From: Alcanivorax nanhaiticus
GTDB taxonomy: Bacteria; Pseudomonadota; Gammaproteobacteria; Pseudomonadales; Alcanivoracaceae
Direction of reading: 5' to 3'
Assembly: GCF_000756665.1 (NCBI RefSeq)
Contig: NZ_ARXV01000002.1
Span: 186,001 to 250,000, forward strand
DNA: 64,000 nt
In this document: piece by piece, positions 45,371 to 53,320 of the stretch
How the letters are laid out: the number at the start of each line of letters is the position of its first letter
Numbering within the stretch: the stretch's first letter is position 1
Position numbers and translations under genes: made by a program
The notes under the pieces: model-generated
Seen by the model: only the letters and a program-made list of their open reading frames with translations
What the model was told of the DNA's origin: nothing
The model's database searches: none

Positions 45371-45796
45371 TTAATCTTCGTTCGGCAGCATGATCGTGAC
45401 GACCGGTTCACCGGCATCACCGGGGCCAACCATCAGTTTCAAACTCACCTCGCCGGCTTCTGTCGAATGCCCGTCTTTCGGCACGCGGTACAACGAGAAC
45501 AGCAACCGATCACCAGGAGCAGTAGCCGTTCGAATGGCGTAGAACGCCATAAACAGCACGTCCCACAAACGGCCAGACTCGTCCTGGTGCACTTGAAAGC
45601 GGTTATCCCGCTCTGTCCAGGCAACGCAATCACACCAAGCGGTGTGGGTAAGTGCGACTGGCCATTTGAAGCCAGCCTCACGTGCCATAGCGGTGACATC
45701 GATCAGCACACCATCTTCGATAGCCTGTGCACGACTGTAACTTGCGACAACAGGACCGAAGACATCTTCCAACGACTTGTGCTCTGAATTTTTCAT
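45371..45796 (-). CDS. DUF6573-like ICE protein
   Basis: 141 residues, soluble, no signal peptide. It contains SYSRAQAIEDGVLIDVTAMAREAGFKWPVALTHTAW and CVAWTERDN with a C-terminal beta region. This matches a family common on plasmids and ICEs (DUF6573) with unknown role. The ribosome-binding site CAGGGAG, seven bases before the ATG, is paired with CTCCCTG upstream (see leader hairpin entry). Confidence 0.7.
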   Translation of the reverse strand: MKNSEHKSLEDVFGPVVASYSRAQAIEDGVLIDVTAMAREAGFKWPVALTHTAWCDCVAWTERDNRFQVHQDESGRLWDVLFMAFYAIRTATAPGDRLLFSLYRVPKDGHSTEAGEVSLKLMVGPGDAGEPVVTIMLPNED

Positions 45797-45803
45797 AAGG
45801 TTT

Positions 45804-45875
45804 CTCCCTGGAGAAATGAATTAAGAAATTCAGGGAGCACCTCCTTCCCATTGGGGAAGAAGACTCCCCAATGGG
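45804..45875 (-). promoter_or_regulatory. Tandem leader hairpins before DUF6573 gene
   Basis: Hairpin 1: CCCATTGGGGA / TCCCCAATGGG (45847-45857 with 45865-45875, loop 7). Hairpin 2: CTCCCTG / CAGGGAG (45831-45837 with 45804-45810), in which the 3' arm on the minus strand is the ribosome-binding site. The same two-hairpin plan occurs before radC and the DUF3577 gene with different sequences. Confidence 0.6.
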
Positions 45876-45889
45876 TTAAGTAAATGGCG

Positions 45890-46405
45890 TTACAGCAATC
45901 CGCGTTCGGCGAAGGAAACTGATTCCCCCACCGTGACCACAAAGTGATCCAGTACACGAATATCAACGAGTGCCAACGCCTCTTTTAAGCGCCGGGTAAT
46001 CGCTTCGTCCGCGTGACTGGGCTCGGCGACACCACTCGGGTGATTGTGAAAAAACATCACCGCTGCCGCGTTAAGCGTCAACGCCTGTTGCACCACCACG
46101 CGGGGGTACACCGAGGCACCATCAATGGTTCCCTGGAACAACTCTGCGGCTTCGATTACCCGATGCCGATTATCCAGGTACACACAACCAAAGACTTCCG
46201 CTTTGCGTTCAGCCAACAACATCCGCAAGTAATCACGGGTGTGGTTGGGGCTCGGTAACTCAAGGCCCGGCTGGTGCAGGTCCTGCAATATCGCAAAGGC
46301 CAGCTCCAGCAGGGATTGCTTTTCAGGATCGTTCAACGACGCCATGCGAATGGCCGCAAAGCGGTTTTTAGGAATCACCCGGGAAGGTGAGGATTTGGAA
46401 GCCAT
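45890..46405 (-). CDS. radC: RadC-like JAB/MPN-domain protein
   Basis: 171 residues. The JAB metal-binding motif is FFHNHPSGVAEPSHAD (HxHx7-D type, about residues 117-132) with VIEAAELFQGTIDGASVYPR before it, and the C-terminal DHFVVTVGESVSFAERGLL. The N-terminal HhH domain of chromosomal RadC is missing, as in most plasmid and island copies. A metalloprotease or nuclease-like activity is assumed; role in DNA repair is doubtful. AAGGAGA ribosome-binding site lies in a hairpin. Confidence 0.9.
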   Translation of the reverse strand: MASKSSPSRVIPKNRFAAIRMASLNDPEKQSLLELAFAILQDLHQPGLELPSPNHTRDYLRMLLAERKAEVFGCVYLDNRHRVIEAAELFQGTIDGASVYPRVVVQQALTLNAAAVMFFHNHPSGVAEPSHADEAITRRLKEALALVDIRVLDHFVVTVGESVSFAERGLL

Positions 46406-46409
46406 GAGC

Positions 46410-46499
46410 GGTCTCCTTGAAGAGTCGAGGAGACCTGCCCAGCAAGGGAGAATCTCCCTCGCTGGGTTGAAAGATTGATCGCATCACAAGATGCGATCA
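46410..46499 (-). promoter_or_regulatory. Leader hairpins before radC
   Basis: Three inverted repeats in the 104-base gap: TGATCGCATC / GATGCGATCA (46476-46485 with 46490-46499, loop 4); CCCAGCAAGGGAG / CTCCCTCGCTGGG (46438-46450 with 46454-46466, one mismatch); GGTCTCCT / AGGAGACC (46410-46417 with 46428-46435), whose arm nearer the gene holds the AAGGAGA ribosome-binding site. Confidence 0.62.
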
Positions 46500-46509
46500 G
46501 ATTTGGTCG

Positions 46510-46938
46510 TCAGGCTACGGCGTTGTGGGTCTCAGCCGTCGGCGCCGGAAAGGGCTGACCTTCGACTTTGATCCACTGGAACCGCAGTAACCGGGACTTC
46601 AGGCTGATGCCCGTCGTACCGGCTCGATCACCGTTTTTGAAGATGAAGGTTTCGGCTTGCAGATCACTGAGGTGGAAACCCACCAAGACTTTAAAGTCAG
46701 CTTCCACCGCAGGCATTAGCTGACGCACCAGATCCTTCGCCTCTTCACCCACCACCACGCACTCGAAATGCGTGTGCTGAACGTTATCGGCTGGCCCTCG
46801 TAGCGCTGCGATGGTGACACTGAGAAAGGGGAACCCATTCTCGGGTGTCACTTCGCGAACCCGGTTGAGGTAACCGATGCCGTGGATATCAAGATCGAAA
46901 TACTTCGGTTTTTCAGGGGTAGTTTGTCTACTGGTCAT
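46510..46938 (-). CDS. DUF3577 / STY4534-type ICE protein
   Basis: 142 residues from the ATG at 46938 (AAGGAGA upstream). Pattern: KYFDLDIHGIGYLNRVREV, PFLSVTIAALRGP, THFECVVVGEEAKDLVRQLMP, FKVLVGFHLSDLQAE. The family resembles single-strand-binding OB-fold proteins and is found with STY4528 and TIGR03761 proteins in the replication-type block of these ICEs. It could stand in for SSB here, since no ssb gene is visible. Confidence 0.85.
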   Translation of the reverse strand: MTSRQTTPEKPKYFDLDIHGIGYLNRVREVTPENGFPFLSVTIAALRGPADNVQHTHFECVVVGEEAKDLVRQLMPAVEADFKVLVGFHLSDLQAETFIFKNGDRAGTTGISLKSRLLRFQWIKVEGQPFPAPTAETHNAVA

Positions 46939-46944
46939 AACAGT

Positions 46945-47011
46945 TTCTCCTTGAACATAATGGAAAGCCGGAGAACACGATTCCCTGGCGGGAAGGTGTT
47001 TCCCGGCAGGG
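46945..47011 (-). promoter_or_regulatory. Tandem leader hairpins before DUF3577 gene
   Basis: CCCTG-G-CGGGAA / TTCCCG-G-CAGGG (46983-46994 with 47000-47011, one internal G.G) and TTCTCC / GGAGAA (46945-46950 with 46970-46975), where the arm nearest the gene is the ribosome-binding site. A separate inverted repeat GCCACTG / CAGTGGC (47094-47113) lies just after the parM stop. Confidence 0.55.
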
Positions 47012-47127
47012 TGAGTAAAATCAGGACAAGCCCTGATACTGGATTGACGGTAAAACCGCGATGTCACTTGCACAATCCGCTGACATCTTCTTTGCCACTG
47101 AGACCGCAGTGGCCACGTACAAAGTCG

Positions 47128-48234
47128 TTACCCCTCCCTCACCGGGGCGTCGCAGACAAACTGCAGGTACTTGAGCATGCCCCTTGCGTTAGCAAAAGCG
47201 GCATGGTCGGCCATAATTTGATTGGGAAACCAGTTGGCAATATCAGCGGCTAACGCAGCACTGCCACCGCCGACGAACAGCACACGATCCAACTCCACAC
47301 CGAGTCCAAGCTTGCGGCGGGTTTCGGTATAGAGTCGTTCCACCAACTCGCGTTTTGCTTCCGCCACCATGGCCGAGACATCATGATCCTTGCCATGCAA
47401 ACGCAACCGATGTGTATCGACGGCCCGACTGATACTCTGCTCGCCAAGCTCGTTGATATCGAACTGTTCCTGTATACGGTTCGCCACGCGAATCTTGACG
47501 TTCAGCATGCCGCGATTCAGAGAGCCGGAGGAACCGTGCACAATGCCCTGGTCCTGAACCACTACATAATCCGTGGTGCGGCCACCGATATCGACAATAG
47601 CGATGGGCGCGTTGACGCGATCCGCGTCCAACGTCACACCATCATCATCGGTCATAACAATCACATAGTCGTACCAGGCAGCCAGCGCCTCCGGAATAAC
47701 CTCATGAAAAGCGATGCTCACCTTTAGGAGCCCCTGTTGCGCTGACCTTTGCGATGCTTTTCTGGCAACAACAGGCTCAACCGCCAATTTCAAACCCTCC
47801 CTTTTGGCCTGGATCGCTTGTCGTCGTTGCTGACCATCGTTGCGGTAAAAGGCGGACACCGGCAACCCCGTCACCACATGGACGGATCGGCCCGACAAAC
47901 CCGCCTGTTGCAGTGCATGCTGGACGATCACCCGATTCAGTGCCGAACCCGGGTATTCATCGAATTGGGTGGGCTCACCATCGACCGCACCGACGGAATA
48001 CACACTGCCACCGGTTTCATACTCAAAAATTTTCTGTTCCTCATCCCGTATCCAGGTGACACCGGCCGACCCCATGCGTGCCCGCGAAGGCACCGCCAGG
48101 AGGCGACCATCCGGTAACGCCACTTTGGTATAGGCATAGCCGTCATCGAGGCCCACCTGTCCCACCGCCATGGGATTAGTAGCCACGGGTGGTTTGTCTT
48201 CGTCAGAAAATTTCTCATCGGTCAGTTCTGTCAT
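47128..48234 (-). CDS. parM: ParM/StbA-like actin-type ATPase
   Basis: 368 residues of the actin/ParM fold. Visible motifs: VGLDDGYAYTKVALPDG (phosphate 1), VVTGLPVSAFYRND, IAIVDIGGRTTDYVVVQDQG (phosphate 2), VLFVGGGSAAL (adenosine loop). ParM proteins push replicated plasmids apart as filaments. On an ICE this would stabilise the excised circular form. A palindrome CCTGATATCAGG (48251-48262) lies before the start. Confidence 0.88.
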   Translation of the reverse strand: MTELTDEKFSDEDKPPVATNPMAVGQVGLDDGYAYTKVALPDGRLLAVPSRARMGSAGVTWIRDEEQKIFEYETGGSVYSVGAVDGEPTQFDEYPGSALNRVIVQHALQQAGLSGRSVHVVTGLPVSAFYRNDGQQRRQAIQAKREGLKLAVEPVVARKASQRSAQQGLLKVSIAFHEVIPEALAAWYDYVIVMTDDDGVTLDADRVNAPIAIVDIGGRTTDYVVVQDQGIVHGSSGSLNRGMLNVKIRVANRIQEQFDINELGEQSISRAVDTHRLRLHGKDHDVSAMVAEAKRELVERLYTETRRKLGLGVELDRVLFVGGGSAALAADIANWFPNQIMADHAAFANARGMLKYLQFVCDAPVREG

Positions 48235-48266
48235 GGTGCGATTCCTGATATCAGGGTTAGATGTCT

Positions 48267-48662
48267 TTACTCACCGATCACTCGTCTCAGGTGCGTAAAG
48301 GGTTTTCTGGTGTCTTTTTGAGGAGCAAGCCCAGCGCGTTCGCTGTTGTGTGAGCTGCCAGGTGAGCGCACTGTGTGATCGACCATCGTCTCGGTTGTTC
48401 GCGGCTGGACGGAACCCGCTCCGGGACTTCCGTTTATCCCGGTGGATGTACACGGCTGGCTCATAGAAATTGCGTGTGCCGGCAGCGCTTGCTCAGATCT
48501 GATGGCCTGACACTCGCTTCGAAATCCCACCAGCAACAGCTGCCGCAACCACTCGTTTTGTCTGCTGTTAGGCAGGCGGCGTAAACGCTGAAGCACCATC
48601 GCTTCCAGTGGAATTCGCGTATCGAGCGAGATGACAAGCTGCTGAAGCGTGCTGGTGGCCAC
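48267..48662 (-). CDS. Ribbon-helix-helix-like partner of ParM (ParR-like)
   Basis: 131 residues. The N-terminal 45 residues (LQQLVISLDTRIPLEAMVLQRLRRLPNSRQNEWLRQLLLVGF) have the beta-strand then two-helix plan of ParR/RHH DNA-binding proteins. The rest is Ser/Thr/Gly-rich and probably disordered. It precedes parM by 32 bases, whereas parR usually follows parM. DNA binding at a centromere site is inference. Confidence 0.65.
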   Translation of the reverse strand: MATSTLQQLVISLDTRIPLEAMVLQRLRRLPNSRQNEWLRQLLLVGFRSECQAIRSEQALPAHAISMSQPCTSTGINGSPGAGSVQPRTTETMVDHTVRSPGSSHNSERAGLAPQKDTRKPFTHLRRVIGE

Positions 48663-48667
48663 GGCGT

Positions 48668-49408
48668 TCAGCCCTCGTCAGAATCTGCGATGGCGTTGTT
48701 ATTCAGCTGTTGAAATGCCAGGGGACGCAGAGACGGCAACCGCTCACCATTGAGGATGTCCTGGGGAATCTCGCCCATCCGCTCTCTCGCTTTGATGGCT
48801 GCCGGTGTTCCCTGCCGGATATCGGAGCGACGAACGTCCAGGCAGTGATACCCCTGGGGCAACGCAAACACCCGGCGCACCCATCGCCCACTAGCCGACA
48901 CCTGCTCAATGAGGTCAGTGGGCATGTCGAGACCTAAGTGATGCAACGTCATGTCTGCGCACATCAACCGGTCGTACTCGCCCAGCAACTGTGCTGCGCG
49001 AAAGGCATAGGGGTTAGCGAACTGTAACGATACGCGCTGTGGTCGACTCGATTGTGCGACAGTGAATTCGAGAGCACTGTGGGATTCAGTGATAAGGGCG
49101 TCCATCCTTTGCTGCAATCCCTGCAGTTGTGCTCGGATATCGGCAACGCCCTCTTCCACTTTGAGCAACCACCAGTCGGCATAAGGGTCGTCGAAGCGGA
49201 CGGCCTGCCATAGCGACTTCAGCCGATCTGCAAAACCGATCAATCCCATAATGGCAGGCTTGCCATCGGCTGCACGGCGGCCGCGGATCAGGCTCTGAGC
49301 CTGATAGGTCTGAATCGTCAACCAGACTTCACCTTGCAGGGCGCCTGGCACTGACTCGTTTTGATTTTCGGCTGTACTCTCGTGTGACTGCTGTGCATCT
49401 GAATTCAT
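48668..49408 (-). CDS. TIGR03761-family ICE protein (PFL_4669 type)
   Basis: 246 residues from the ATG at 49408 (AAGGGA nine bases upstream; an earlier ATG at 49417 is possible). Contains LTIQTYQAQSLIRGRRAADGKPAIMGLIGFADRLKSLWQ and FANPYAFRAAQLLGEYDRLM, the hallmark region of TIGR03761. Found with replication-type genes in PFGI-1-like ICEs, role unknown. Stop lies six bases from the ParR-like start. Confidence 0.88.
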   Translation of the reverse strand: MNSDAQQSHESTAENQNESVPGALQGEVWLTIQTYQAQSLIRGRRAADGKPAIMGLIGFADRLKSLWQAVRFDDPYADWWLLKVEEGVADIRAQLQGLQQRMDALITESHSALEFTVAQSSRPQRVSLQFANPYAFRAAQLLGEYDRLMCADMTLHHLGLDMPTDLIEQVSASGRWVRRVFALPQGYHCLDVRRSDIRQGTPAAIKARERMGEIPQDILNGERLPSLRPLAFQQLNNNAIADSDEG

Positions 49409-49595
49409 TTGCGTCATTCCCTTCAAGGTCAACTCTGACGTTCTATGAATCCACGAATGGGAAAATGACACCACGGAATATCCATCCGACTGATGCAGTG
49501 TTTTGTGTTGTTGCGATCAGATGGTTCCAGTGGAAACAGTGCAGGGAAGTAACGACGGAGGGGTGTCACATCGTGTGTGATAACGGGCGGTCGCG

Positions 49596-50852
49596 CTATT
49601 TATCCATATTCAATGATGCTCGTAACTTGGCCAGCTGCTCACGCCCATAGGCTTGGTTTCGTGCTCGCTCTTCAGCCGCTTTGCTTTTCTGTTCTTCGTT
49701 TTCTGGCGGCGGGACGTGAAGTACCCGATCTTGTCTTGCCTCGGCCACCTTGATCCCGAGGTTGGGCACAAATTCGCCTTGTTGTGCCGCCTTGCAGAGC
49801 GAATGCAAGAACCGCAGCTCGTCATAAACCGGCTTCATGCCTTTTTGCTCAGACTCCAGACGACCCTGAAGTTCGTCGAGCACCAACTGCCGATCATCAA
49901 GATCGATCATGGCAAGATACCTGTCCGCCAGGTGTTTCTGGTTCTCCGACAAGCGCGGCGGATAGATCAGCGCTCGCTCTGTCACCGACGGGACTGATGG
50001 ATTGGATTCAGAAAATGTTTTCTCTTCATGGTTTGTATTTTGTGTAGTGGTTGTTGTAGTTGTTTTTTTATAATGACTACTACAACGACTACTGTAGTGT
50101 TCCTTAGCCTCCGCCATTGAATTTTGGTCCTGGACGGATTGTGCTGATGCGCTGGCCTCGGATGAATTTTTCAGTTTCCCAATGGTCGCGGCGTGAAAGG
50201 TAAAATAACGACCGCTTTTGCTGTGGTTTCCGCTGGAATCCGACAATTGTTGGGCGGCCTGCAGTCGACGCTCAATAGTTGACGCCTTCCGTCCTAACGA
50301 CTCGCCTTCCTGAATATCCTTATCCAGACTCTCCAACACAGCTTGCGCCACGCGCCGGACGCGGGCGTGATGATGTTCCTGGGATTGGGTGACGAATGCC
50401 ATATAAGCCTCATCCAGGTACAGGGCATCGACCAGAGGCAGGGGTTCATCGTGAAGACTGTAGACATTGCCGGTGAAACGGCCGCTTTTTTGACGCACTC
50501 TGGCGCACAGCGTGAGCCAACGCGTCAAGCGCAGAATGGCAATAGCACGAGAGACAGTGGAGGTTGAGGAAACGTTGGTTTTAGCCGCAATGGTATCGTA
50601 ATCGGGGAACGCCGTTCGTCCTCCGGTCTCCCTGGCATGGAGCATGATAACCATCCATACCAGTTTATCGACGGGTTCCAACACCGGGTCCTGGATGACC
50701 ATGGCTGGCACGGCCTGATGCCAATTCCCCATGAACAACATGGCATCCGGTAACGATGGCTCACTCTGGGCACGAACCTTGGCAACAGTTGCCTTGATTA
50801 AAGCGTCGAGAGCAACAGTTTCTGGTCGTAGCGCATCCGCTTCATGGGCCAT
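49596..50852 (-). CDS. STY4528-type ICE/pathogenicity-island replication protein
   Basis: 418 residues from the ATG at 50852, which overlaps the DUF2857 stop by 11 bases. N-terminal winged-helix region (DKLVWMVIMLHARETGGRTAFPDYDTIAAKTNVSS) with HTH-like SSTSTVSRAIAIL, a low-complexity linker with seven Thr in a row (KKTTTTTTTQNTN, about residue 277) and a C-terminal helical domain. The family is linked to replication of excised islands. An imperfect inverted repeat lies in the Thr-rich part. Confidence 0.85.
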   Translation of the reverse strand: MAHEADALRPETVALDALIKATVAKVRAQSEPSLPDAMLFMGNWHQAVPAMVIQDPVLEPVDKLVWMVIMLHARETGGRTAFPDYDTIAAKTNVSSTSTVSRAIAILRLTRWLTLCARVRQKSGRFTGNVYSLHDEPLPLVDALYLDEAYMAFVTQSQEHHHARVRRVAQAVLESLDKDIQEGESLGRKASTIERRLQAAQQLSDSSGNHSKSGRYFTFHAATIGKLKNSSEASASAQSVQDQNSMAEAKEHYSSRCSSHYKKTTTTTTTQNTNHEEKTFSESNPSVPSVTERALIYPPRLSENQKHLADRYLAMIDLDDRQLVLDELQGRLESEQKGMKPVYDELRFLHSLCKAAQQGEFVPNLGIKVAEARQDRVLHVPPPENEEQKSKAAEERARNQAYGREQLAKLRASLNMDK

Positions 50853-51444
50853 TCTCGACAACCCGCCCGGACGTCGCGGCACTGCTTCCCTCGCCGTAGG
50901 TTTCCCAACGCTGCACCAGCGCCCAAATCGATCGCAATCCAATGCCTGTCTGTTGCTGTAGGTCGAGATAGTCCTCTGCAGTTAATGTGGATTTGTCATC
51001 CACCTTTACCTTATCCTGCCAGGCGTACCAAAGCGCGTGGGTATCGGTTTCATTCAGTTCGGGAGGCCTGCCCACGGCCGGCGCCAGCGTCAACAATCGG
51101 CGCCATCGAGTGTACTCCCGAGAACTCACACCAAACAGCTGCTGCATCATCTCTAACGGTGCGTCCGCGACCAGCAATGTTCGCTGCAGATCCTCAGATT
51201 CCCGCTGATGGCGCAGGTGATCGAGCATCGGCCAAAAAACATCACGATTGAGACCAATCTGCAGACAGTGCACACGCAGCGCATCGGCCCGATAGAGATC
51301 GGCCAGATTCATCTCTTTCAGGGCGTCGAGTTCTTTGGGGCCAAAGTTCATGGCACGCAATGCCTGCTGATCCCCCTCTGCCAGACATCGCATGGCGTAC
51401 AACAGCACGGCGGTGGTGAGGTCGGCTTCCTTATTGGACGACAT
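50842..51444 (-). CDS. DUF2857 (STY4526-type) ICE protein
   Basis: 200 residues from the ATG at 51444 with AAGGAGGTG upstream. Family marks: LYAMRCLAEGDQQALRAMNFGPKELDALKEMNLADLYRAD, LFGVSSREYTRWRRLLTL, GRPPELNE. Predicted soluble helical DNA-binding-like protein. It lies between ParB and the STY4528 protein and overlaps both. Confidence 0.86.
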   Translation of the reverse strand: MSSNKEADLTTAVLLYAMRCLAEGDQQALRAMNFGPKELDALKEMNLADLYRADALRVHCLQIGLNRDVFWPMLDHLRHQRESEDLQRTLLVADAPLEMMQQLFGVSSREYTRWRRLLTLAPAVGRPPELNETDTHALWYAWQDKVKVDDKSTLTAEDYLDLQQQTGIGLRSIWALVQRWETYGEGSSAATSGRVVENGP

Positions 51445-52948
51445 CGCTTTCACCTCCTTGTTGCGTCCAAAGCTCGACCCCAGTATCGAAGGCTAACCGT
51501 TTTATGCTCCGGTAGGACTCCATCATTTGCAGCAAACGCTGCCAGTCTGGCGGGTTCAATTGTTGCCAGAGCTGGCTGTTGAGATGGCCGGGATCAGGCG
51601 TCCAGACACTGCCAAAGAGCAGACCGGCATCATGGGATGCCAAGGCCTGGTATAGAAGCGAGTCTTTATCCAGGTAGGCCAGGACAATGTCCGTGGGAGC
51701 GACGGTCAACTCTGAGCTCGCAGCCAACTGCCACCAGAGTGCGGACACTAAATCCAGCATGTCCTGGTCAAGGGATTCCCGCAGTTCCAGTGAAGGCACA
51801 TCAATCAGCAGAAAGCCCAAGCCCTGATCCGGCAGACGAATGACTGTATCGTGCAATCCGTGGGATGCCGCCAGGGTTACGGCGCAGTCCCACAACTGGC
51901 TCCGCAAAACTTCAAGATTTCTTTGTTGACCACCTTTTTGGGAATTCGGCGCAGAGGTCAACTCAGCCGGCATGTTCGGTTGGTCTTTGCTTTTGTCATG
52001 ACCACTCGCCGGTGAATCGATGTCAGCGGGCTGCTTTTCCAATGTCGTCGTATTCGATGACGGCCCACTATCAGAATGCTCCGGGTGTTCCGAGTCCCTG
52101 TCCGCCCCCGGCTCTGTATCCTCTTCGGCATGAGCGGGAAGGCTGAATGCGCGGCCCGATAGTTGTGCCTCCATCTCCAGATGAATCACTTGGCGATTCA
52201 GTTCGGACTCCACGGCGATCTCATTTTCCAATGCATCGCGCAGTGGCTGAATGTCCCATTCGGCGCCGTCATGACGGCGACACAACTCAGCAAAGATCGC
52301 ATCGAAAACGGTGTTATCCCCCAATTGGCGACGATCCCAGATCGCTCGGGCAGCGCGTTCAAGGGCTCGGATCTTTTCCACCTGTGGCCGACCCAATCCG
52401 GCAGCCAAGGCTTTTGGCATCAATGGCCACAAGGTCTCAACGGCATATCCCATTTTGGAAATCATGCTGTGGCTGAGCCCGAAACCTCGCTCTCTGAACA
52501 ACTCTTCCAGTTGGCGCTGAGACAGGCTCTCAACCCCCATCTCGCTTTCGAGGAGATGCTTTGCTTCGAATACGGCCAACGCTTTATCAATGAAAGGCAA
52601 ACCGCCGCGGAGCTCGTTTTCGCGGAGGTGGGCAAAAAGTACGTTGGACTCCTGCGACCAGGGCTTGACGACGCAATCAATCCAGCGAAATCGCTCATCG
52701 CCGGTTTCGTCCAAAAGCTCCTTTAGTATCCTCAGCCGTGTATTGCCGCCACTGTGGAGCACATAATCAGCAGCCCCCGGCTCCTGTGATAGCACCAATG
52801 GTTGATCCAGGCCTTCAGCCTGGATCGACGCCTTTATTCGATCGTATTCAGGGTTCTGCTGCCGACGGGGATTGCGGGAGTAATGGTGGATACGAGTGAC
52901 GTCTACACGGGTGATCTCGTGGGCGGATGGCGATCTCTCAGGCGTCAT
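51431..52948 (-). CDS. parB: ParB-family protein of PFGI-1-type ICEs (TIGR03764)
   Basis: 505 residues from the ATG at 52948 (AGGTGG upstream). ParB/Srx domain: VDVTRIHHYSRNPRRQQNPEYDRIKASIQAEGLDQPLVLS, SGGNTRLRILKEL, then the central HTH (LEELFRERGFGLSHSMISKMGYAVETL). A long disordered linker (SEHPEHSDSGPSS) precedes a C-terminal domain. In relatives it is next to parA and dnaB; neither is visible here. It may act in partition or in regulation of the excised form. Confidence 0.88.
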   Translation of the reverse strand: MTPERSPSAHEITRVDVTRIHHYSRNPRRQQNPEYDRIKASIQAEGLDQPLVLSQEPGAADYVLHSGGNTRLRILKELLDETGDERFRWIDCVVKPWSQESNVLFAHLRENELRGGLPFIDKALAVFEAKHLLESEMGVESLSQRQLEELFRERGFGLSHSMISKMGYAVETLWPLMPKALAAGLGRPQVEKIRALERAARAIWDRRQLGDNTVFDAIFAELCRRHDGAEWDIQPLRDALENEIAVESELNRQVIHLEMEAQLSGRAFSLPAHAEEDTEPGADRDSEHPEHSDSGPSSNTTTLEKQPADIDSPASGHDKSKDQPNMPAELTSAPNSQKGGQQRNLEVLRSQLWDCAVTLAASHGLHDTVIRLPDQGLGFLLIDVPSLELRESLDQDMLDLVSALWWQLAASSELTVAPTDIVLAYLDKDSLLYQALASHDAGLLFGSVWTPDPGHLNSQLWQQLNPPDWQRLLQMMESYRSIKRLAFDTGVELWTQQGGESDVVQ

Positions 52949-53225
52949 CGTTGCCACCTGCTTCTTGTGCACCCGATTCAGGCACGACGCCGTAGAAAAT
53001 CTCTGGATGTCGAACCATGCTCGCCCGAGGCACAGGCTCCAGTCGACCATCCGAAAGGTCCGCCACAGTACGGGTGTAATGCTCGATTTGCGTCGCCATC
53101 AATGGACTGGCATATCGATGCTGGCCGGCAATCTGATACAAGTAGGAGACTGAGTCGCCACACGCCGCAGCGACGTCGGCCCGCTCCCGCTTGGTTGCCA
53201 TTTTGAGGAAATCCTTTAGCTCCAT
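52938..53225 (-). CDS. YdaS-like helix-turn-helix regulator
   Basis: 95 residues from the ATG at 53225 (MELKDFLKMATKRERADVAAACGDSVSYLYQIAGQHRYASP), the YdaS/Cro-like layout. It is divergent from the S24 repressor and the 95-base gap between them holds an operator, so the two likely form a switch. It overlaps the parB start by 11 bases. Confidence 0.72.
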   Translation of the reverse strand: MELKDFLKMATKRERADVAAACGDSVSYLYQIAGQHRYASPLMATQIEHYTRTVADLSDGRLEPVPRASMVRHPEIFYGVVPESGAQEAGGNDDA

Positions 53226-53280
53226 GCGCAGAAACATTAGCACCGTGCGAATCATCGAACAACGCGCAATCGCCACTTTT

Positions 53281-53299
53281 TGTTTATCACTCTGCTAAA
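53281..53299. promoter_or_regulatory. Operator for the S24 repressor (copy 1)
   Basis: TGTTTATCACTCTGCTAAA between the divergent YdaS-like and S24 genes. The inner part is a near-perfect dyad TTTATCA-N3-TGCTAAA (6 of 7). The same 19-base motif, 17 identical, recurs at 54125-54143. A single half-site TGCTAAA follows at 53305-53311. Confidence 0.65.
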
Positions 53300-53320
53300 A
53301 ATCATGCTAAAGTGTTTCGC

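Noticed and set aside
50044..50080. Thr-codon run in the STY4528 gene as a phase-variable simple repeat
   Set aside because: The codons vary (ACA, ACT, ACC) so there is no uniform repeat unit for slippage.
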